Of a DNA stretch of 64,000 nt, positions 60,555-64,000 are shown one piece after another. Source of the DNA: Streptomyces sp. SID12488. Its GTDB lineage: Bacteria; Actinomycetota; Actinomycetes; Streptomycetales; Streptomycetaceae. A program made the position numbers and the translations under genes. Where the stretch lies: assembly GCF_010548275.1 (NCBI RefSeq), contig NZ_JAAGLT010000008.1:248001-312000 (forward strand). The letters run 5' to 3'. Every line of letters starts with the position of its first letter. The stretch's first letter is position 1. Below the pieces are notes generated by a model. The model was not told the origin of the DNA. It searched no databases and saw only the letters and a program-made list of their open reading frames with translations.

Positions 60555-61064
60555 TCAGATCCTCTGCGACTCGGCCGTGAACCCGGCGCCGATCCGTGTG
60601 GCCCACGCCTCGACCTGGTCGAAGTCGCGGAAGTCTCCGCCCTTCCCGGAGGAGACGATCTTCCGCGCGACGAATCCCTTCGCTCCCTCTTCGAGGCAGC
60701 CCCCGAAGGTGACGTGTTCCCTGGCGTAGAGCCGGACCATGGCCCGCTTCACTCCGGGTACGGGCGGGATGTTCCGCTCCGAGGCCGAGGCGTCGAGTGG
60801 GCCGCTGCTGAAGAACCACAGCGGGCGCCCGGCCAGCGTGCGGCCGTGACGGCGGACGAAGCGGCGGGCGTCCTTGTGCCAGCGCCCCGCGTACAGCCCG
60901 CCACCCACCACCACCGCGTCGTACGACTCCACGCTCGTCACGGACCGGGCGGGAAGGGCCTCGGCCGACACCCCCTCCTTGCGCAGGACTTCGGCGATGG
61001 TCTCGGCGATCCGCGCGGTCGAACCGTTCGTCGTTCCGTAGGCGATCAGCACTTTGTTCAGCAT
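60555..61064 (-). CDS. Flavodoxin-family protein (HemG-like length)
   Basis: A protein of 169 residues. The FMN phosphate loop is at the N-terminus (IAYGTTNGSTARIAETIA) and the second flavin loop reads VVVGGGLYAGRWHKDARRF. The C-terminal half (VTFGGCLEEGAKGFVARKI, DFDQVEAWA) fits the long-chain flavodoxin/protoporphyrinogen-oxidase-like subfamily. It is a cytoplasmic electron carrier or quinone-linked oxidase; redox stress is the likely theme given the DevS/DevR neighbours. The start follows GAGAGGAA. It lies 32 bp from the end of the next upstream gene, so the two may be cotranscribed. Confidence 0.85.
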   Translation of the reverse strand: MLNKVLIAYGTTNGSTARIAETIAEVLRKEGVSAEALPARSVTSVESYDAVVVGGGLYAGRWHKDARRFVRRHGRTLAGRPLWFFSSGPLDASASERNIPPVPGVKRAMVRLYAREHVTFGGCLEEGAKGFVARKIVSSGKGGDFRDFDQVEAWATRIGAGFTAESQRI

Positions 61065-61096
61065 GACGGTGCACTTCCTCTCAGAGCGTTCGCGGC

Positions 61097-63805
61097 TCAG
61101 CGCAGTCGGCGCAGATAGGGGTCCTGAGCCGTGCGTGGCAGCAGACGGACTCGTGCGTCGAGCACCGTGACCGCTTCAGGCGTCGTGAGGACGGGGTTGA
61201 AGTCGGCCTCGGCGAGTTGCGGAAGGTCGACCGCGAGGCGGGACAGGCGCAGCAGCAGTTGTTCCAGACCCTGGAGGTCGACGGGTCCGCTGCCGTGCGC
61301 GCCGAACAGGAGGGGTGCGCAGCGCGGCGCGGTGATCAGGTCGTGGACGTCGTGGTCGGTGAGCGGGGCGAGGCGGGCGGCCTGGTCGGCCAGGACCTCG
61401 GTCGCGGTGCCGCCGAGCCCGAACAGCACGAGCGGGCCGAAGACCTCGTCCTGCACGACTCCCGCGAACAGTTCGGTGCCGCGTGCGGCCAGCGGCTGGA
61501 CGACCACCCCGGTCATCAGGCCGGCGAACCGTGTCTCGAAGTCCCTGAAAGCGGAGCGCACCTGGGCGTCACCTTCAAGATCGAGGTGCACGGCATGCTG
61601 TTCGCTCTTGTGCAGTTGGCCGGGCCAGTGGGCCTTCATGACCACCCGCCCGTCGGGGCCCCGCAGCCGTTCGGCCGCGAGGACGGCGTCGTCCTCCGTC
61701 TCCGCCCAGGACCACGGGAGCTGGGGAATGTCGTAGCAGCCGAGGAGTTCGGCGCAGGTGCGCGGATCGAGCCAGCCGCCGTCCGGATGGGCGGCGAGAT
61801 AGGTCTCGGCGACCGTGCGGGCCCGGGCCGTGTCGACCTCCGCGACCTCAGGGAGTTCCGGCACGGTGCCCGCGGGCCGGCTCAGCCAGGCCGCACGGCG
61901 GGAGGCGTGCGCCAACGCCCGTGCCGCCGAGCCTGGTTCGGCGTACGACGGGATGGCGCCGCCGTCCCGCGTCTGCAACAGCCTGACCGGCAGGTCCTGC
62001 TCCAGGCGTACGACGGCGACCGGAAGCGCGCGGCGCGCGGGGCCGCTGGTGAGGGCCCGCACCAGGTCGTCGCCGGTCGCGGCGGCGACGGCCGTGGGGA
62101 CGAGGGCCACGAGGACGGCGTCGATACCCGGGTACCCCATGATCAGGTCCACGCAGTCTCCGAGCTGCTCCTCCGTGACGGCCGCGGTGGCGTCGACGAG
62201 GTTGCCGACGGTGGAACCGTCGGGCAGTACGGCATGCAGGTCTTCGACCACCGAGGGCGTGAGCGGTGGAAGCGACAACCCCGCTTCCACGCAGGCGTCC
62301 GCGGCCAGGACACCCGCGCCGCCCGCGTTGGTGACGATGACCACGCGGCTTCCCGTCGGGAGCGGCTGGGAGTGCAACAGGGCGGCGGTTTCCAGGAGTT
62401 CGCCCACCGAGCGGGTGGCGGTGACGCCCGCCTGGGTGAACAGGGCCTGCCGGGTCATCGTCGGGGTGGCGGCGGCAGCGGTGTGCGAGGCGGCGGCGCG
62501 GCGCCCGGCGTCGGTACGGCCCGCGTCGACCGTCAGCACGGGCATACGGCGGGTCACCCGCCGTGCGGTACGGGAGAAGGCCCGCGGATTGCCGAAGGAC
62601 TCCAGGTGCAGCAGGGCGAGCTCGGTGCGGCCGTCGCTCTCCCACCACTGGAGCATGTCGTTGCCGCTGACGTCGTACTTGTCGCCGAGCGAGGCGAAGG
62701 ACGACACGCCGATACCCAGGCGGGACAGTCCGTCGAGCAGGGCGATGCCGACGCCGCCGGACTGCACGGCGACGCCCGCCGTACCGCGGCGCGGATGATC
62801 CGCCGCGAAGGTGGCGTCGAGGGAGAGCGCCGGGTCGGTGTTGATGACGCCGAGGGAGTTGGGGCCGACGAGCCGCATGCCGTAGGTACGGCACGTGGCC
62901 ATGAGGGCTTCCGCCTGCCGGCTGTCGAGGCCGGCCGAGACGACGAGCAGTGCCCGTACTCCGGCCTTGCCGCACTCCTCCGCGGTGTCGGGGACGGCGG
63001 CCGCGGGCACCGCGAGGACCGCGAGATCCGGGACCTTGGGCAGCGCGCTGACCGAGGGGTGGGACGGCACGCCGAGGATCGACGTGGCACAGGGGTTCAC
63101 CGCGAAGAGCCGCCGGGTGAAGCCACCCTCGTGCAGATGGTGCAGGAGGGCCCGCCCCACCGATCCTGGCCGGCGCCCGGCGCCCACCACGGCGACCGCC
63201 TTCGGCCGCAGCAGCGGCTCCAGACTGGCCACGTCCGCGGCCCGGCCACGGGCCTCGACGGCGGAGAGATAACCGTCGTCCTCCTTCAACTCGATGACGC
63301 AACGCACCTCCGGACCATCGAAACGGCGCGCGGTGCGCAGACCCAGGTCGGCGAAGAGCCGAAGCACCTCGTGGTTCTCCGAGAGCGCATCCGCCGTGAA
63401 CGTGGTGATGCCGTCAGCGCGGGCGGCGGAGACTAGGTGCTCGACGAGGAGCGTGCCGACGCCGTGGTGGTGCAAGGTGTCGGCCACGGCGATGGACATC
63501 TCGGCTGAGGCCGCGTCCTCGCCGGCCTCGTACTCGGCCAGGCCGATCACCTGCCCTCGCGACTCGGCCAGCAGCGCCCGGTAGCCGGATCCGGGGCGCG
63601 GTGGCGCACAGGCCCGGTCGGCGGCCATCACGGCGGAACGCCGGCTCGCCGCGAAGAACCGCAGCCGCAGATTCTCCGCGGACATGTCCTCGTAGAGCCC
63701 CTGCAGCCGCTCGTGATCGCCTGGCAGCACAGGACGTACGCACACCGTGGTGCCGTCCGAGAGCAGGGCATGGACCGTCGGTCGGCTGACCGTGTCATCC
63801 GTCAT
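61097..63805 (-). CDS. GNAT acetyltransferase fused to an ADP-forming acyl-CoA synthetase-like protein
   Basis: A protein of 902 residues. Residues ~15-165 are a GNAT domain (VRPVLPGDHERLQGLYE, HHHGVGTLLVEHLV). A CoA-binding Rossmann domain (KAVAVVGAGRRPGSVGRALL) and a succinyl-CoA-ligase-like domain (VAVQSGGVGIALLDGL) follow. The ATP-grasp part is C-terminal (PDGRVVMKAHWPG, FGPLVLFGLGGTATEVL, EADFNPV). In E. coli PatZ the GNAT domain is at the other end; the N-terminal order is an actinobacterial arrangement of protein lysine acetyltransferases. It may acetylate acetyl-CoA synthetase or act as a sensor of acyl-CoA. ATG at 63805 has GGAGGAG upstream, and a DevR-like box lies ~85 bp upstream. 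Confidence 0.9.
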   Translation of the reverse strand: MTDDTVSRPTVHALLSDGTTVCVRPVLPGDHERLQGLYEDMSAENLRLRFFAASRRSAVMAADRACAPPRPGSGYRALLAESRGQVIGLAEYEAGEDAASAEMSIAVADTLHHHGVGTLLVEHLVSAARADGITTFTADALSENHEVLRLFADLGLRTARRFDGPEVRCVIELKEDDGYLSAVEARGRAADVASLEPLLRPKAVAVVGAGRRPGSVGRALLHHLHEGGFTRRLFAVNPCATSILGVPSHPSVSALPKVPDLAVLAVPAAAVPDTAEECGKAGVRALLVVSAGLDSRQAEALMATCRTYGMRLVGPNSLGVINTDPALSLDATFAADHPRRGTAGVAVQSGGVGIALLDGLSRLGIGVSSFASLGDKYDVSGNDMLQWWESDGRTELALLHLESFGNPRAFSRTARRVTRRMPVLTVDAGRTDAGRRAAASHTAAAATPTMTRQALFTQAGVTATRSVGELLETAALLHSQPLPTGSRVVIVTNAGGAGVLAADACVEAGLSLPPLTPSVVEDLHAVLPDGSTVGNLVDATAAVTEEQLGDCVDLIMGYPGIDAVLVALVPTAVAAATGDDLVRALTSGPARRALPVAVVRLEQDLPVRLLQTRDGGAIPSYAEPGSAARALAHASRRAAWLSRPAGTVPELPEVAEVDTARARTVAETYLAAHPDGGWLDPRTCAELLGCYDIPQLPWSWAETEDDAVLAAERLRGPDGRVVMKAHWPGQLHKSEQHAVHLDLEGDAQVRSAFRDFETRFAGLMTGVVVQPLAARGTELFAGVVQDEVFGPLVLFGLGGTATEVLADQAARLAPLTDHDVHDLITAPRCAPLLFGAHGSGPVDLQGLEQLLLRLSRLAVDLPQLAEADFNPVLTTPEAVTVLDARVRLLPRTAQDPYLRRLR

Positions 63806-63888
63806 CGTGGGTCTCCTCCAGGCTTTTCACCACTTCGAGCATCCAGCGGATCGGGCGGCGATCCCATGGGCTGTCCGGGGGTGCGTGG

Positions 63889-63910
63889 GGGGCCGGTCGG
63901 CCCTAATGCC
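63889..63910. promoter_or_regulatory. Probable DevR/OsdR-type box upstream of the acetyltransferase/synthetase gene
   Basis: GGGGCCGGTCGGCCCT followed by AATGCC is a near-palindrome that matches the element at 57473 at 19 of 22 positions. The remaining intergenic bases to the right edge show no gene. Confidence 0.5.
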
Positions 63911-64000
63911 TGGTCCCACACAGGCAACGGCCCAGGCCGGCACCTGGGGGACATCGAGGGTGCGGACATGGGCCTGGGCGGGGAGGACGCCTGCCTGAGT

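Overview
The window is high-GC actinobacterial DNA, almost certainly from a Streptomyces. The evidence is the strong third-position GC bias, GTG starts, GGAGG-type ribosome binding sites, modular PKS/NRPS genes, Rv1733c-type membrane proteins and a DevS/DevR-type dormancy locus. The very long antisense reading frames opposite the PKS and NRPS genes are artefacts of the GC bias.

Positions 1-12200 are an NRPS-type block. A large NRPS gene on the minus strand runs off the left edge (C-A-PCP-C-AMP ligase). Divergent from it is a plus-strand set: a type II thioesterase, a short-chain dehydrogenase of the mycofactocin-associated type, an NRPS protein with a vestigial C domain and a threonine-type A domain plus PCP, and a free-standing condensation/PapA-type acyltransferase. 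A near-perfect 22-bp hairpin at 12170-12218 closes this block.

Positions 12253-42263 are a minus-strand, apparently collinear type I PKS operon of five proteins: a loading module, five extension modules and a terminal thioesterase. At its downstream end are a SRPBCC/cyclase-like protein and an asparagine-synthetase-like amidotransferase. The last two modules carry no reductive domains, so the released chain should be a beta,delta-diketo acid. With the amidotransferase and the cyclase-like protein this matches the logic of piericidin-type 4-hydroxy-2-pyridone formation. Two extension modules (module 1 and the terminal module 5) have AT domains that lost the nucleophilic serine (Ser to Gly, Ser to Ala) and much of the fold, so they must be loaded in trans or do not extend. 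The loading protein keeps only a cut-down KS remnant without active-site Cys.

Positions 42500-48500 are a scrambled boundary. It holds IS4- and IS5-family transposase fragments joined to each other, gene remnants, a nucleotidyltransferase, a (GCCGTT)13 repeat and an intact secreted M4 metalloprotease.

Positions 48900-64000 look like the hypoxia/dormancy island known from Streptomyces. It has two tandem-USP proteins, an HTH/FMN-binding protein, a GH65 phosphorylase with a beta-phosphoglucomutase, a DoxX-like membrane protein, a DevR/OsdR-like regulator and DevS/OsdK-like GAF kinase, a flavodoxin and an N-terminal-GNAT acyl-CoA synthetase. Short GGGGCC-type palindromes recur upstream of several of these genes and may be the regulator's sites. 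No tRNA, rRNA or CRISPR array was seen.
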